Positions 44,881 through 57,409 of a DNA stretch of 64,000 nt are shown one piece after another (position 1 is the stretch's first letter; every line of letters starts with the position of its first letter). The notes below the pieces were generated by a model. It ran no database searches. It saw only the letters and a list, made by a program, of their open reading frames with translations, and was not told where the DNA came from. The position numbers were made by a program, and so were the translations under genes. The stretch is from Chinchilla lanigera (Eukaryota > Chordata > Mammalia > Rodentia > Chinchillidae): NCBI RefSeq assembly GCF_000276665.1, contig NW_004955435.1, forward strand, positions 3,115,147 through 3,179,146. The letters run 5' to 3'.

Positions 44881-47160
44881 GGAGTTGTCCATAAACTATT
44901 GGCTCTAAGGTTCTTTCATACTCTTAAAATTGTTGAAAGCCCCAAAATATTGTTTATGTGGGGATGTGTGTTGATGGTCACCATATTAGAAATTAAAAAG
45001 GAGAAATTTAACAATATTTATTTATTAAAGCAATGAGCATACTACGCATAACATAAACTTGTAGTGAAGAACAACATGTTTCCAAAACAAGCAAGCAACA
45101 GTGATAAGAGCAATGTGTTTTGCCTTCTTCAGCAAATATGTTTAGGCTCTGCATTAACAGAATAAAATGGATTTCCATCCTTGCATCTGCATTCGTTTTG
45201 CTATAACACATCATTTTACAGAAGCTCCTTATTTATAATAAGGTTTGTCCTGATAAAATCATTGTATATTGAAAATATCATGTCAAAAATGTATTTAATG
45301 TATCTATATAATCTACAAAACACTATACCTCAGCAATAGCATTATTTAGAATATCAGTTGATTTTTGTTTGTTTTGGTTTTGTTTTGCTTTTATTTTCTG
45401 CTTTGGGGGATGAACCCAGAGTTTCACAAATAACTGGCAAATTCTGTCAGTGATCTACACCCCCAGCAGCCCAAGTATCAATTACTTGTCTTCTGATCTT
45501 TGCTGATGCCTAGCATCACAAGAGGAAAAGGCTGGGAAAAGATCAAAATTTAAAGAACAGTATCTACTCATTACATACTGATTTTGTATTACCATAAACT
45601 TGAAAAATCACTATGTCAAACCGTCGTAAGTTAGGGACCATCTGTAGTTGGAGCACAGGGAGAAAATCCAGCTTCTAAGAGATAAGCAGTTGGAAAAGAG
45701 AGGAACATTTTAATAGCTTTTTGATATTCTTTTTGATACTACACCAAAACTTGACAAATATTTATTAAGGTCTAGTGCTTTGTGGAATCTGAAAACGTGT
45801 CAATGAAGTCTTTGTACTCCAATACATTAAGATTCATTGGTCTGTCTAGCACTTTGAATTGATCCTTTACCCATGAGTGATTTCATAACATCATGCACTT
45901 ATTTGAAAAATATTAGCTTACTGAGTTATATAGATCTTCCAAATGTTGACACATTTCATTGTGCAGTATCAAAATACCACATTTTTAATATCACTACCAT
46001 ACATAAGAGAAGTCTTTAAGTATTAAGAAGCTGTCAAGCTCATGGTAGTGAATACATTTTCCAAAATTCACTTCAAATCTCTAATTTCATCATTTATAAA
46101 AATCAGTATTTGGCTTGAAGTGGCAGGTTCACTTACTTCATTTTTATAAAATATCTGCCACCAACTCTGAATAACCACACTTTGTCCATAAATCTTTCTT
46201 TTCAGTAAAAATAGTGTTCTGTGATATGGCGGTCGGTGAGGTCATCCCACAACTCAAATAATTACACAAATGCTTTTGCTTAAGACTTTGACATGTGCCG
46301 GAAGTGATTTACTTCTCAGCTCACACACAGAATAGTCAAAAGTTGTACACTCAAAGGTTGATATGCAGGGGAAGGGATCATTTTCATTTCCTCACCAAGC
46401 ATTCTGAAGTGAAACTGGCGCCCTGCCCGCTTGGCAGTACACTGCATGGGAGAACACAGTGACTACTGGTGCAGTTCGGTGCCATCGTCTTGATTCATTC
46501 ATGCTAATGTGTTGGCATCTTTTCCCACCATTGCTTTTGCACGATCAATGTAAATGGCAATATGGCTTGTTCCAGAAGAAACCATGAGATTCCAATAAAG
46601 TATTCAGCTCTGAGTATTTCAGTATCATATAACGGCCATTGACAAATAAAATTTTTCCTGGATGATGAGTTAATGCTGCCACATGGCAAATAAGAGCACA
46701 GCCGTCCAAACACAACTACGAATCAGTCTACTCAGAAGACACAAATACTAATCTGCAAAAGAGCTATGAACTAACTCTCCATGTTTGCAGGTAAATCTTC
46801 CATTCAACCAATTATTTTACTGTTGGAATTGGATAGGCTGTGACTTCTACTGACGCTTTATCCAGCAAGCATTTGGCAGTATCAAACCTAGCAGACTTTG
46901 CTGGTCTTTCAACAGCTCTTCACATGCCTCCACCCGAGGCAAAAATAGAACAATTGTAGAGTGCTTAATGGACTTTTCATTTATAGTCTGAATGATTTTT
47001 TGGCTTTTAAAGACTTCATCTTCCCTACATGTAAAATACTTATTTTCCTTTAAACTCTGAATGATCAGTAACACCATGATGTCAAAATTTTACTAACACA
47101 AAGTATTCCAAAACTTGTGTTGCATAAGACACATAATGTAAAAATTAAATATCTGCAAAG
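44881..47160 (-). other. Possible ancient degraded element, family unresolved
   Basis: A 2.3-kb AT-rich stretch with three short minus-strand open frames (46847-47077, 46504-46713, 45008-45214), arranged so that they could be remnants of one old minus-strand element. Phrases such as CACCATATTAGAAATTAAAA and ATACTACACCAAAACTTGAC give an impression of an old mammalian interspersed repeat. I cannot name it and may be wrong. An old ID SINE is inserted at 45365-45474. Confidence 0.3.
45365..45474 (-). mobile_element. Old ID-type SINE
   Basis: (TTTTG)-rich tail, CTGCTTTGGGGGATGAACCC, AGAGTTTCACAAATAACTGG, CAAATTCTGTCAGTGATCTA and CACCCCCAGC mirror the general ID in reverse (GGGGATTGAACCCAGGG...CACTGAGCTACACCCCCAGC). 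Strongly diverged. Confidence 0.6.
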
Positions 47161-50100
47161 TGGAAGGAAAGATAGCATTTGCCGTGTTTTCATTCTCTGT
47201 TTTTAGTTTTGCTCAGTTTCTCTGGACTTCAGTCCTGCCCTCTGTGAGCTGGAGAACTTGTTTATGGTCCAGTTCATCTTTTTCAGCATATTTAGACCTG
47301 AGTGAGGCAGTTGTGTGTTAAAAACAGGTCTTCTGATCTCCCTGTTATAGTCAATGACCATCCTAAAATGCAAGAAAAAAATATATATTTTAAATAAAAT
47401 TGTTTTATTTTAGATTAAATATTATTCCACAATAAAATAGCACCACTTTTTAAAAAAATAATAACTTGGAAAAGTTTTCAGGTCAAAAAATGAATGCAAA
47501 CCAAGACAGGAAAGTATCCTGTGTTCCTCAGTTCTTTGTGTGCTTCTGCATAAGCACAAGCAAAACTTCAGGATTTCAGAGCAATGTATCGAGGGTGAAG
47601 TTATACCAGGGAAAACCCACCATAACTAAGAGGAGTACAGCAGAAGTGGAAGTTCTGGGGATGTAAAAGGAAGTAAGAAGTATTGTGTATGTACCAGTTC
47701 CCTGTAGTGAATATAATCATGGTGTTCTGCACACATGTACTAATAGACACACCCATTTAAAAATAAATGAACTTATGAAAAAACCTGAGTTGATCCCTAA
47801 AAGTGCACATCATTATGCCTGAAGCCTATGATCCGAGAAAAATCTAGAAAGTACTGAGATATACACAGCCGTCAGAAACAAGGCATCGCCACAGTTCAGG
47901 CAGCCTCTGGAAAACTCCACTACGCACTGTGAAAGAACAGGTGTGAGAAAGGCAAAGCTTTTCAGCACTCTTATTAAAAGTGGCTGCCTATCTCTGGGAC
48001 CCCTGAAAGACCTGGAAGAACATTCAAGGGCTCTACATTTTGTGTATCATTGGCTAAATTCTTAGAATTGAAATTAGAATCTTTAATGTGTTGACACAAC
48101 ACACCTAGATTTTCTCTCTCTCACAGTGCTACTTTCAACTCCTGTAGGCCCAGCTGACCAGGCCCCAAGGTCAGGCTCTCTCCTGCTGGACATGACCCTC
48201 TTGCTTGCTCTTCCTGCAAGGCTCTCCCGTGGTCCGAATTTCCCGACCGCATCAGCCTGACTGCTTAGCTTCCTTCAGCTCCCTGGGCTCTTTGGATTCC
48301 TAGCTGCACAGTCCACAGGGCCCTTTGTTTGTGCTCACAATTATACCTCATTTATTATTTTTGGATGCCATCTGTGCTTTCCTGGTGGTAGATGGTGATT
48401 CAGCTCTGACACACGCCCACCTCTCGAGTTTGTACTCTAACAATTTTTAGTTAAAACAATAGTGTTTACATTGCTTTGATTATGTAAATATTGTTCACTG
48501 CAGAGGACAATAATACATTAAGAACCTATTTCAATTCTTTTACAATTTTTCTTGTTAGATCTATCAGACTCTTTTCACCGTTATTTTTCTCGCTGCTGAG
48601 AACATTGAAAAAGCTAGATTCCATTTTCCTTCTTTAAAAACATTCATACTTTTGCTGAAATCTTATAAGTTACAGATTTTCAAAATATTTAAAAATTTTT
48701 ATTTGTATCTATATTAATTGTAGGTTAATTTTTAAGCTCCTACATAGCTGTCGTCCTAGTTTCGCTTTTATCCTATAGTGAAGAACTTTGTTTACTGGGT
48801 CCCATAGTTTTCATTTCCTTGATAAAAGATAAATTTCGTTGACACATACACTCCAGTAGCTTTCTAAAACAGGGTACTGTATACGAGAGGAAATTTAGTG
48901 AATACTTGCGTGACATGGAACATTTTTATTCTATTCTCATTTTTGATTTATGGAGTCCCCGATGTTTTTCTGGAAGTGGAGGAAGAAATGATACCAAGGA
49001 TATCTCCTTGTGATACACATATCTTCACCTGATGCCTTTGTCAGCCTGAAAGTTTACTGTATTGTGTCATGCCCGAGGTCCCTAAGTTTCCAACATTTTT
49101 GCTTGAACTTAAGCGGCAGATTTGCCTCCTCCTTTGGTGACTGGGAAAGGATGCTTATTACTTATCAGATGGCTGTTGAGTGTGGAGAAGGAAACCTACT
49201 ATCGGACCCTGTGGTATGTAAATTTTCAGTTCTTTCCTCATTCTAAAGTCTGTGCCTGAATCCCACCGTTTCACCTGGTGCCCCAGATTCATGACCCTTT
49301 CACAGCTTCACAGTTCACAATTCCTCATCTGACACTATCTCGTAGCTTCCTTTGTCCTGCAAAACAGTGCTTATTTCTTCATCTATTTTCTATGTTTAAG
49401 TATTTTTTGGAATATTTTGTCCATCTGTGTGATTTTATTTTATTTTTTGTGCAAAAATGGCTTAGTTTTTCTATAAATTTCCTTCTTTTTGTTTTGACCC
49501 TTGACAGAAAAGATGAATTCATCTGACTGACCTAGCATGTTTTCTAAAAACAATTTTGAGACATGCAGTTCATATGGGATCAGGTGTAGAATGATCAACT
49601 CTTCCGTGAGCCCAGGACTGAGGAGTTTCCCAGGGTATGCAATTTCCAGTGTGAAAACTGAAAATCCCAGAACTAATGGTCACATTAGAAATCATTTTCC
49701 ATGATGATATACTTAGAAATAGTCTACTAGTTCGTCTTGCTAAATGGGAAGCAATTCCGTTATTGAAGTATTTCCCGTGAGTTCAAGTATCGTCCATGAA
49801 CATTCAGACACTTCAGAGGAACTACGTCAAATATGAAACCTATTAATGATTCTGACATGTTTCGCTCATTTTTCTTGACCTAAGCCTATCAGTTGAGTAA
49901 AGGCACACACACCCTACAAAAGAACCTGTCCATCTGCACCACTACGGCTGGTTTCTCCCTTCACAATTTTGCTGTATGTTCACGTACAGATATATTTCCT
50001 AAACTCATATGCATTTTCTTTTGAAATCAGACCTTACTAATCTTCAAATTATCAGAGAGTTTGGATTTTATTACATTTTGAGAGGTTAAAACATTGAAAA

Positions 50101-50559
50101 TGCACCAGGACATTGGTGAAATGAAGAGTCTCAGTGCCATGGCTCTGAGGGTGACAGTACTCCAGAGAAACAAGCCAGGTGGGACAGCCACAAGAAACAG
50201 GAGTGAACCTCTACAGTTGGGGTTTAGGAATTTATCAGAGTCATTGCAAGGAGCAATAGGACAGAATCAGCTCAAGAATTTCGGGGGGGTTGGTACCAAG
50301 GAGGGAACTTGGGCCGAAACAATGCAGCTCCTTGAGCTAACCTAAGAGGAGTTTGGGTTTGCAGAGGCGATGGATTTGGAAAGGAGGGACTCAGGGACAT
50401 GGCTGCTTATTTGTTTGTTTTTGGAGAGCCACAGGAGAACAGCAATAGTGGAGTGTGCTGAATTCTCTATCCCATGATGTCAACGGAAAGCAATAGTATT
50501 TGCTGCCTTGATGAGAGTAGTCAGTAATGAAAACAATAATAACAAAAAATGCTTACACA
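47161..50559. other. Unassigned DNA
   Basis: No confident repeat over 3.4 kb. 48120-48430 is GC-richer (CCAGGCCCCAAGGTCAGGCT, GCAAGGCTCTCCCGTGGTCC) and may hold a decayed L2-like segment. Short frames at 49010-49246, 49278-49526 and 50094-50345 are unrecognised. Confidence 0.3.
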
Positions 50560-50740
50560 TTACTTCTCTGCTTCTAGATTCCATTTTATTCCTTCTACTA
50601 TATACCTAATAAAATCCTCAAAATTACTCTATGAGGTAGCTACCTATGACTATTGCAATTTTTCAGATGAGATGATTGAAACTCATTGGGGAGATTTGGA
50701 GACGGAGTCACAGATCACAAGCAGGAAGGCAAGTGTTGAA
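50560..50740 (-). repeat. MIR SINE
   Basis: The plus strand reads AATAAAATCCTCAAAATTAC, TCTATGAGGTAGCTACCTAT, TTTTTCAGATGAGATGATTG, AAACTCATTGGGGAGATTTG. This is reversed MIR (AATCCTCACAACAACCCTATGAGGTAG...TTTACAGATGAGGAAACTG). Confidence 0.75.
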
Positions 50741-50950
50741 CCTCGAAGATCCTCTTCAGCATTCACTCTCACAACCCCTGCCCTATGAGAAAATGAAAGT
50801 AGGGAATCATCAGCCCGGCCACGGTAGAGCTGACCCTGCCGATAGTAACTGTTGTCTTTAAAAAGAGAGATGGACCATGGCCAGTGACTCTCTGCCTGCT
50901 TTTTTCTCTCAGTGGAGGCTCTTTCCCTCAGCATGTATATTCAAAAGCAG

Positions 50951-51017
50951 CTATAGTGAGTTCAAGGCCAGCCTGAACTACATACAAGACGCTGCCTCAA
51001 AAAAAAAAAAAAAAAAA
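50951..51017 (+). mobile_element. B1 SINE 3' fragment with A tail
   Basis: CTATAGTGAGTTCAAGGCCA, GCCTGAACTACATACAAGAC and GCTGCCTC, then an uninterrupted run of about 19 A (50999-51017). Only the B1 3' half is present. Confidence 0.85.
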
Positions 51018-51537
51018 TTCAGAAGTGACAACCTGATTCAATCCTATTGTCAGTATACAGATAATCCTGATTCACCTACAACCTCATTCCCTTCCCCAAC
51101 CATATTACTACAAAGTAAATTTCCATACACCTCAAAACACACAATGTCTGCTCATAAATAACACTTTAGTGTGATTTTATAAGAGGTAGACTTTTTCATA
51201 ATAAACATACTGTTTTCACATCTTAAAATGCAACAGTGATTCCTACCAAATGCCCATTTAGTTAATGTAAACCTTTTAATCTTTATCTTTTTGTGGCATC
51301 TCTGTAGAAATTTGTGTAAATATCTTAAAATCGTCTCTTTCCATGGCTCTGTAACAATTCTCCTTTCTATCGCCCTTCTTACTTTGCCCACCACCACCCT
51401 GAGAGCCAGAGGCTCCTTGGAGCACCTTGCCTTTGTCTTTAGCATTGGAGGCCTGTCTTTGGGTCTCCCTTTTGATGCGCCCCTCTCAGCAGAATGAGGA
51501 GTCTTAGGGTCAAAGGGGGAGTGCTACCTGTAGCTCA

Positions 51538-51597
51538 CCCCCTACTTTCAGAACATGCCCTGACTTTCCCCCTACTCTCAGAATATGCCTTGACTGC
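51538..51597. repeat. 30-bp tandem duplication
   Basis: CCCCCTACTTTCAGAACATG... (51538-51567) is followed by CCCCCTACTCTCAGAATATG... (51568-51597) with few mismatches. It lies at the start of a GC-moderate stretch (51480-51900) that may be an old LTR. Confidence 0.88.
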
Positions 51598-52274
51598 CAT
51601 ATTTCTTCGTGCAAATGGCTCTGAGCTTATATCGGGATGAAACTGGTTAACTCCCTGGATCTGTCCACTGTGAGAGACTGCGCTGTTTGGATGCAGAGCT
51701 TTTAGGCCCGAATAGTGGCAACCAGTTGCATTTGTAGGACAGAAAGTTGTGATGTATTTAAACTTACAAGTTGGAGTGCTCACTATCTGCAGACAGATGC
51801 GATCCGTAGGTTAGCACCAGGGATGGGCAGAGAAGTGGATCGAAGGGACTGGTACAGCCTTATTTTGTACTTTTGTCCTGGTTTTGTAACTGCTAGAGTT
51901 GGGAAATCTCTTTTCCCTTTATCTGCTCATTTACTCCAATCAGCTCGTATCATCCTCTTCTCAAGACTATGCTATGGTTCTTTTCTCACTTACAGATTCT
52001 CTCCAGGTTCTTATGTGCTTCTTCTACACCTATACACCAGTGATTCTGAGAACTATATTTGTACCAGACTGTAACACAGAAATGCCTTAAGCAGATTTGC
52101 TTCCTATGCTTATATAGAGATTTAAACTTCTTTGAAGATCTCAGCAACATCTCAAAATTAACTTTCTCACAATGGAACACGCTTCCACCACCAAATCTGC
52201 TTCTCTACCTAATTAAATAAGCAAAAGAATGAATGACAAAATTACAGGCAGGTTGTAAATTAAGACTTTGGATA
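51598..52274. other. Unassigned DNA, possibly LTR-derived
   Basis: A 119-codon plus-strand frame (51715-52074) and overlapping frames match nothing I know. Several CpG sites occur (51780-51845). No terminal repeat signature confirms an LTR. Confidence 0.3.
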
Positions 52275-52400
52275 AGATAGACTTCTATCAAAGTCAAAAC
52301 TCTGGCATTTGTCGTTGTGTGACTTGGAACAAATTCCTTAACCTATCAGAGCCTGAGTTACCTCATTGCTAAGTGACAACTGATATGAAGATTAAACGTG
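52275..52400 (+). repeat. MIR SINE
   Basis: GTTGTGTGACTTGGAACAAA, TTCCTTAACCTATCAGAGCC, TGAGTTACCTCATTGCTAAG and ATGAAGATTAAACGTG follow the MIR core and 3' half (TGTGACCTTGGGCAAGTTAC...). Confidence 0.78.
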
Positions 52401-53219
52401 TTAGTGAGTCTTAACTGATGGATATGCCTTCCCTATTGAAATGAATAAAAGAATGAGAAAGTTAAAATAATTTCAGTGTTTTGCAGTTTATGAAAATGGC
52501 AAAATTGTTGCTGTTTGACAGCTGTGAACTCAGTGCCTGAATTTTGATAATTTTCTAAATTACTCTAAAAACCAATTATAGTGCTTTGTTCAGTGGTATC
52601 TGTAAGGCTGGTATATTTCAAGCAATCATTTTGTTTACTTAGATTTAAACTTTTGGTCTAGTTAAATTAAAATTATTGGTGACCAAAAGCAAGGCAAGTG
52701 AATACTATGAGTAATAATACTATACATAATAAGATTAATGTAAAACCTCTACTAAATATTTTTAAAATCAGCTTTGGATATGTTGAGAAACATCTTCCAA
52801 TCCTGTAGTAGCTTTGGACAGTTGTAAATAATAGCGTCAGACAGATTGACTTGATAGTAATAGGAAGGAAAGGTGGTCCACAGTGTCAGCAAAAGTTACC
52901 TTTGGTGATAAGCTCTACAAATAAGGTGATCTTTTCTGTGTGTTTTTAAAGGGTTTTCTAGCACATTTAGGTTTTCTTATCCACAGACATAGCAATCTCT
53001 GTCAGTAGCACTTTTTTCAAATACAAAGGATGCTGATGTCTGTAATCATGTTTCTAAAATTTCAGGTCATTCTTGGGTTTATTTAGCTGCAGACAATCAA
53101 AAAAACCTCTTTGGGTGTCCCTCTGCACCTCAAAGACATATCTACTTAAATAAACCTTTTTCTGACAGTTTCACTCTTATGGCTATTCTTAACCTTTGCT
53201 ATGTAATCACAACAATCAA
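52401..53219. other. Unassigned AT-rich DNA
   Basis: Nothing recognisable. No open frame of note. Confidence 0.35.
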
Positions 53220-53360
53220 AGCATTTTGGAAATGAGGAGGAACCTCTTTAGGAATTTACTGCTTATATGGGTGATGATATTGAAGACCAAGAATTTTAGG
53301 GAACTTGCTTTAGTTGCACAGTTGGTAGCAGGGTCAGGATTAAAACCCAGAACTACTTAT
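53220..53360 (-). repeat. MIR SINE fragment
   Basis: The plus strand has TTTTGGAAATGAGGAGGAAC, TTAGGGAACTTGCTTTAGTT, GCACAGTTGGTAGCAGGGTC and AGGATTAAAACCCAGAAC. This is reversed MIR (GAGGAAACTG...AACTTGCCCAAGGTCACAC...GGATTTGAACCCAG). Confidence 0.72.
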
Positions 53361-55199
53361 TTTCAATTTGATATATGGGCTGACTCTAACTCCCAAATGT
53401 TTGGGGATTAAAGGTGAGTAGATACAGAAAGTTGCTACTTGTTGTGAAGGAATTAAAAAAATACTCTAAGCAGGTGGACAGATCTTTCTACAGACCGACA
53501 GTGTGACTCAGTAGCACTAAAGTCAGTAGTTGAGCACAGAAACAGTTTGAAGATATCAATATGTAATATAACAACCACTGTTCATTTCCTACCACCTTGT
53601 CTGAAATTCTGTATTGCTTGTATTGTCTTTGCGTTATTTTGTAAATGTCTGCGTGTCTGTTAGTATGTTTTCATTCTTTTATCTTTAAAACAGAAAAGTC
53701 AATAGTAAATTTTTGCAAATTCAGTTAGAGATGTTCTCCCAAGGAGCTCAGACTGAGTAGAGGGCGGGGCACAGTACTTGAGCCTCTCTGAGGTCATAGG
53801 TAGCATCCCTTTGATGGCTGGATAGATAGAGGGATATCAAAAGTGACTACCAGACTGAGAAAAAAATCGAGGGCCAGCTGCTATTCAGTAGAGATTGACA
53901 TGGTTAACAAGGGCTAGAAATCTAGAAGAGGTTAAATGGGTCAAAGAAATATGATGGTTATCAGTATGGCATCCACATCCAAATAATCTAAGGCCATCAA
54001 GGTTCTATCCAACCCTAGGCATAAAAGGCACGGGGGTAGCGGCAATCTTATGCTTATGATAATCACTATTGCAAAGTGCTCCCAACATAACAGTTACCAA
54101 GATCTCTAGGAACTGCACAAAGCTGAATATTAAGGTGCTGACCTGGAGTCCAGGCCCTGCTCTTAGCCCATCTGTGTAGGGAAAGAACCTACAGAAGTGA
54201 CAAGATCCAGAACACCTTCCTTTCCTCTGCATTGCCTTCATGCCCCAGAACTATGCATACCACCACAGGTTATCTCCACTCTGAGTGAGCACATGACCCT
54301 CTCCTGGATGTGTATAATTCCCTTTCTCAGAGAAGCTGCCACAGTTGAAAAACAAGAATATACCCTTTTCTCTGAAGCTACTTGAGCTGTAGATTTTACA
54401 TTACATAATTTACAACACTATTCACTATTATTATTTTCAGAATAAATTAGCAGTCTTTGACTGTGATGAGATTCTGGCAAAGCAGCACGATGTGAAACTT
54501 GAAGACTATAATACACATCATTGCCAGAGTCACACCGATCCATTCTAGCCAGGCTCTCTTGGAAAGAAAGTCCACAGGGCACTACCTGAGTGTGAACTCT
54601 AGGCTCAAGTATAATGTGCCTTTCATAGTCTGGTTACTTGGCCTAGTGGCTCTGAGTGGGCATTTGTTATGCCATCACTGGCATGTTTATGACCGGTTTT
54701 AGCCAGTGCAGGCTATAAAGGTACCTTCCTTGACCCAGTCAGTTAATTTTAAAATGCCCTGGGCCAAAACTCTCTGTGGGAAACATGCCTTTGGAATCAC
54801 TAGGTAAAGTCTTGGTTTCCGTATCTTCTATATTGTGCGATTTCACTCCATAAATAGTAAGTGTTGCTGACTTTTATAGAAATAGCTCTTTCTATTTCCC
54901 AGTTTTTAAAGAATTTCGTATCTCAGATACAAAGAAACCAAAATGTGATACTTAACCTTTTGTTTGCTGTCAACATTTTATTTGAGGGGCCTCAAAAAAA
55001 AAGTGTAATTCTCAGAGGTCATTTCACTATGACCATTTTTCAAACTTACAGATACAGTGAACCAGAGCTTTCTAATTACTTACCATCTGGTGACACGTTC
55101 CTCCTGAAATGCCTCACACCCATCCATATTTTAATGTCTTTTTCTTTCAATCATATGTAATACCTCAGCCAAATATATTGGTTTATCAGTTATTTTCCC
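53361..55199. other. Unassigned DNA
   Basis: 53740-54780 is GC-moderate and may contain old LTR pieces, but no defining ends are seen. Short frames (54005-54241 minus, 54499-54702 plus, 54861-55160 plus) show no family resemblance. Confidence 0.3.
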
Positions 55200-56030
55200 A
55201 GCTTCTCTGGGCGGCATTTGCTGTATGAATATTCATTCTTTTTCTCTCTAGGCCTCGCTCTCTTGCTGATGACAGCTCCACGGTCGCTGAAACACTAGGT
55301 CTGTATTTTATAGACAGCTCAAAAGGTTCCTGGACTTGAGGTTTCCGAGCTGAGAGACCTTTCCTGTGTGAGGATCTGAAAGCTCATTCTACTGCTGTTT
55401 CTATAAATTGAAATAACACCAGACACACTATCCCAACCTGGCTTTCGAAAGAAAACTGACAGCTATAATCCAGAGAGAAATAATGCGCAAAACCTTTCCC
55501 TAAGTTTAAATATATGCATACATCAAAACAAAGATCGCACATACTCAGGCTTCTGAATGCATACACCATATCCACTGCAAATGTGAATTTAAGCCGTGGA
55601 AATACATTTTACGACCCACACACATGATTGCTGCCTCTTGTATTTGCAGGCACACGGTCAAGACACAATTGTGACGATAATTTCAGCTTTTGGTTTCAGC
55701 TAACAGCCACCTGCCACCATCTCAGGGCTGAGCAGAGAGGCTGCGCTGTGGCCAATTGTGGCTGTGCGGCTGCGTGGCAGGTTGTGTTGCTTTGGGTACC
55801 CAATGAGACACACGTGTAAGACTCAGCTTTCTGGTCTACCGCAGAGCTGGCAGTCACTACTCATCAGTCCCCGGGGTCTCATTTTAAGGACAAGTCAACG
55901 AATAAAGAAAAATTTCAGAAGAATTTTCCTTTAAAGAAATGCAGTTGCTAACACAGATAAATGAATTTGGCAACACGTTAGACTTGGCATTAAGCAACAA
56001 AATTTCATGGGAAGGTTTACACCTGACAAA
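55200..56030. other. Repeat-free block, candidate conserved non-coding element
   Basis: Balanced composition, no repeats. 55650-55810 is motif-dense: GTGACGATAATTTCAGC, GCCACCTGCCACCATC (E-box CACCTG), GGCCAATTGTGGCTG (CCAAT) and TTTGGGTACCCAATG. A second candidate regulatory stretch; no promoter elements such as TATA or CpG island are evident. Confidence 0.28.
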
Positions 56031-56119
56031 GCTTCCTTTTTTTTTTTTGTAGTTTTGAGTCTTTAAAAGGAAGCCTGGATTTTTAAAAGTGATATATATA
56101 TCGATTCTTTCCTCCCTTT

Positions 56120-56170
56120 CTTTTATTTTACAAATATTTATTGAATACCTATTGCATATTTACCATTCTG
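56120..56170 (+). repeat. L2 fragment
   Basis: TTTTACAAATATTTATTGAA then TACCTATTGCATATTTA parallels L2 (CAAATATTTATTGAGTACCTACTATG). Short. Confidence 0.5.
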
Positions 56171-56206
56171 TCACAATAAATGGAAATCCACTAAGAACAC
56201 CTTTTA

Positions 56207-56318
56207 TTTTTTTTTTTTGTTTGTTTTGTTTTGTTTTTCTCCGGTACCGGGAATCGAACTCAGGACCCTGCGCTTGCCAGGCAGGCGCTTTTGCCGCTGA
56301 GCTAAATCCCCAGCCCCA
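56207..56318 (-). mobile_element. ID-type SINE, young type
   Basis: Minus-strand ID: T/(GTTTT)n tail (56207-56239), CTCCGGTACCGGGAATCGAA, CAGGACCCTGCGCTTGCCAG and CCGCTGAGCTAAATCCCCAG. Perfect 15-bp target-site duplications TAAGAACACCTTTTA lie at 56192-56206 and 56319-56333. It is the first young ID after a 21.6-kb interval without one. Confidence 0.96.
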
Positions 56319-56333
56319 TAAGAACACCTTTTA

Positions 56334-57409
56334 GATCCAGATCTGGTGGAATGTCAGTGAGGCCACTGTCTAATACACACTTCTTCCATTGTCTGAGTGG
56401 GAAACGACGTGACTCCAGCTCTGGCACCTCTGTCATGTTAAGTAGCCGTAACTTTTTCTTTCTACTATTTTAAATCAGTGATTTTTAAAAACATTAAAAA
56501 TATAATATTAGGGTTGGCAATGTTTCTAGTAAAGTGTTTCTAAATTCAGCTGTACAAATGTGATTCATCAGAAAGGGGAAAAATGCCAATTACCAAACAG
56601 AAGTTGTTGCTCGTGTACAAACCACACTCCTGAATGTTTGTGTTTATTAAAAAGAAATCCAAACATCTAATTTTAGTTTCCAGGAAAAAAATAAAGTGAA
56701 AACTTAGCTTAAAAATGGGTCAGATTTTCTAAGTTAAATTGTAAAAGAAAATGGCTCCTTAAGAAATGCTCTTAGAACTCAAGAGGAATTAAACAAAATT
56801 AAAACAAATCCTGATAGAGTAGCATGGAAAGTATCAAATATAAATTCAAAAGAAGTGTATACTAGCCTATGTTTCTTTTGCCCTGTTTTCTCCTCATATA
56901 TACTGATCTTATTATACTAGAATTGCAAGGTAAGTTCAATACTGGTGAAAGAGTTGTGGTAGAAACCCTAGACTTAAGGAAGGGAATAGATTGTGAACTA
57001 TTCTATCACTTGGGAAAGTAAAGGCATTGAAAGGGTCTCCAGGACACTAAGGCGCCCTCTTCCCAGAGCCCAAAGTGCTGGGGTTGCAGTTTTCTCTATC
57101 TTATAGCCCCCTCCAAGGGAAGCCAACCCGCAAATTAATTATTCCTCCTCAGTTCTAAAACTCTCACCATGGAATCCGCTTTGCCTGGTCTTGCTTCTCC
57201 CTGTCAGCTCCCTTCTCATCACTGTGGATCAAAATGCAGTAAAGTGTTTATGTCTTTTGCATATTTACGACTCAAAAACCCCTTTGCCTTTTTTTTTTTC
57301 AGGTTGTGACTACTGGTCTAGTGAACTTACTGTAAGGGAGAATTCTGTGAGCCTGATGGAATACTATACACTTTTACATATGTTTCTTCTGTGATAGAAA
57401 TTGCCATTT
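56334..57409. other. Unassigned AT-rich DNA
   Basis: No repeat or exon recognised. One short plus-strand frame at 57191-57394 is of no known type. Confidence 0.35.

Noticed and set aside
47161..50559. A novel gene cluster or biological system
   Set aside because: No frame above 83 codons and no recognisable motifs; nothing beyond unassigned non-coding DNA can be supported.
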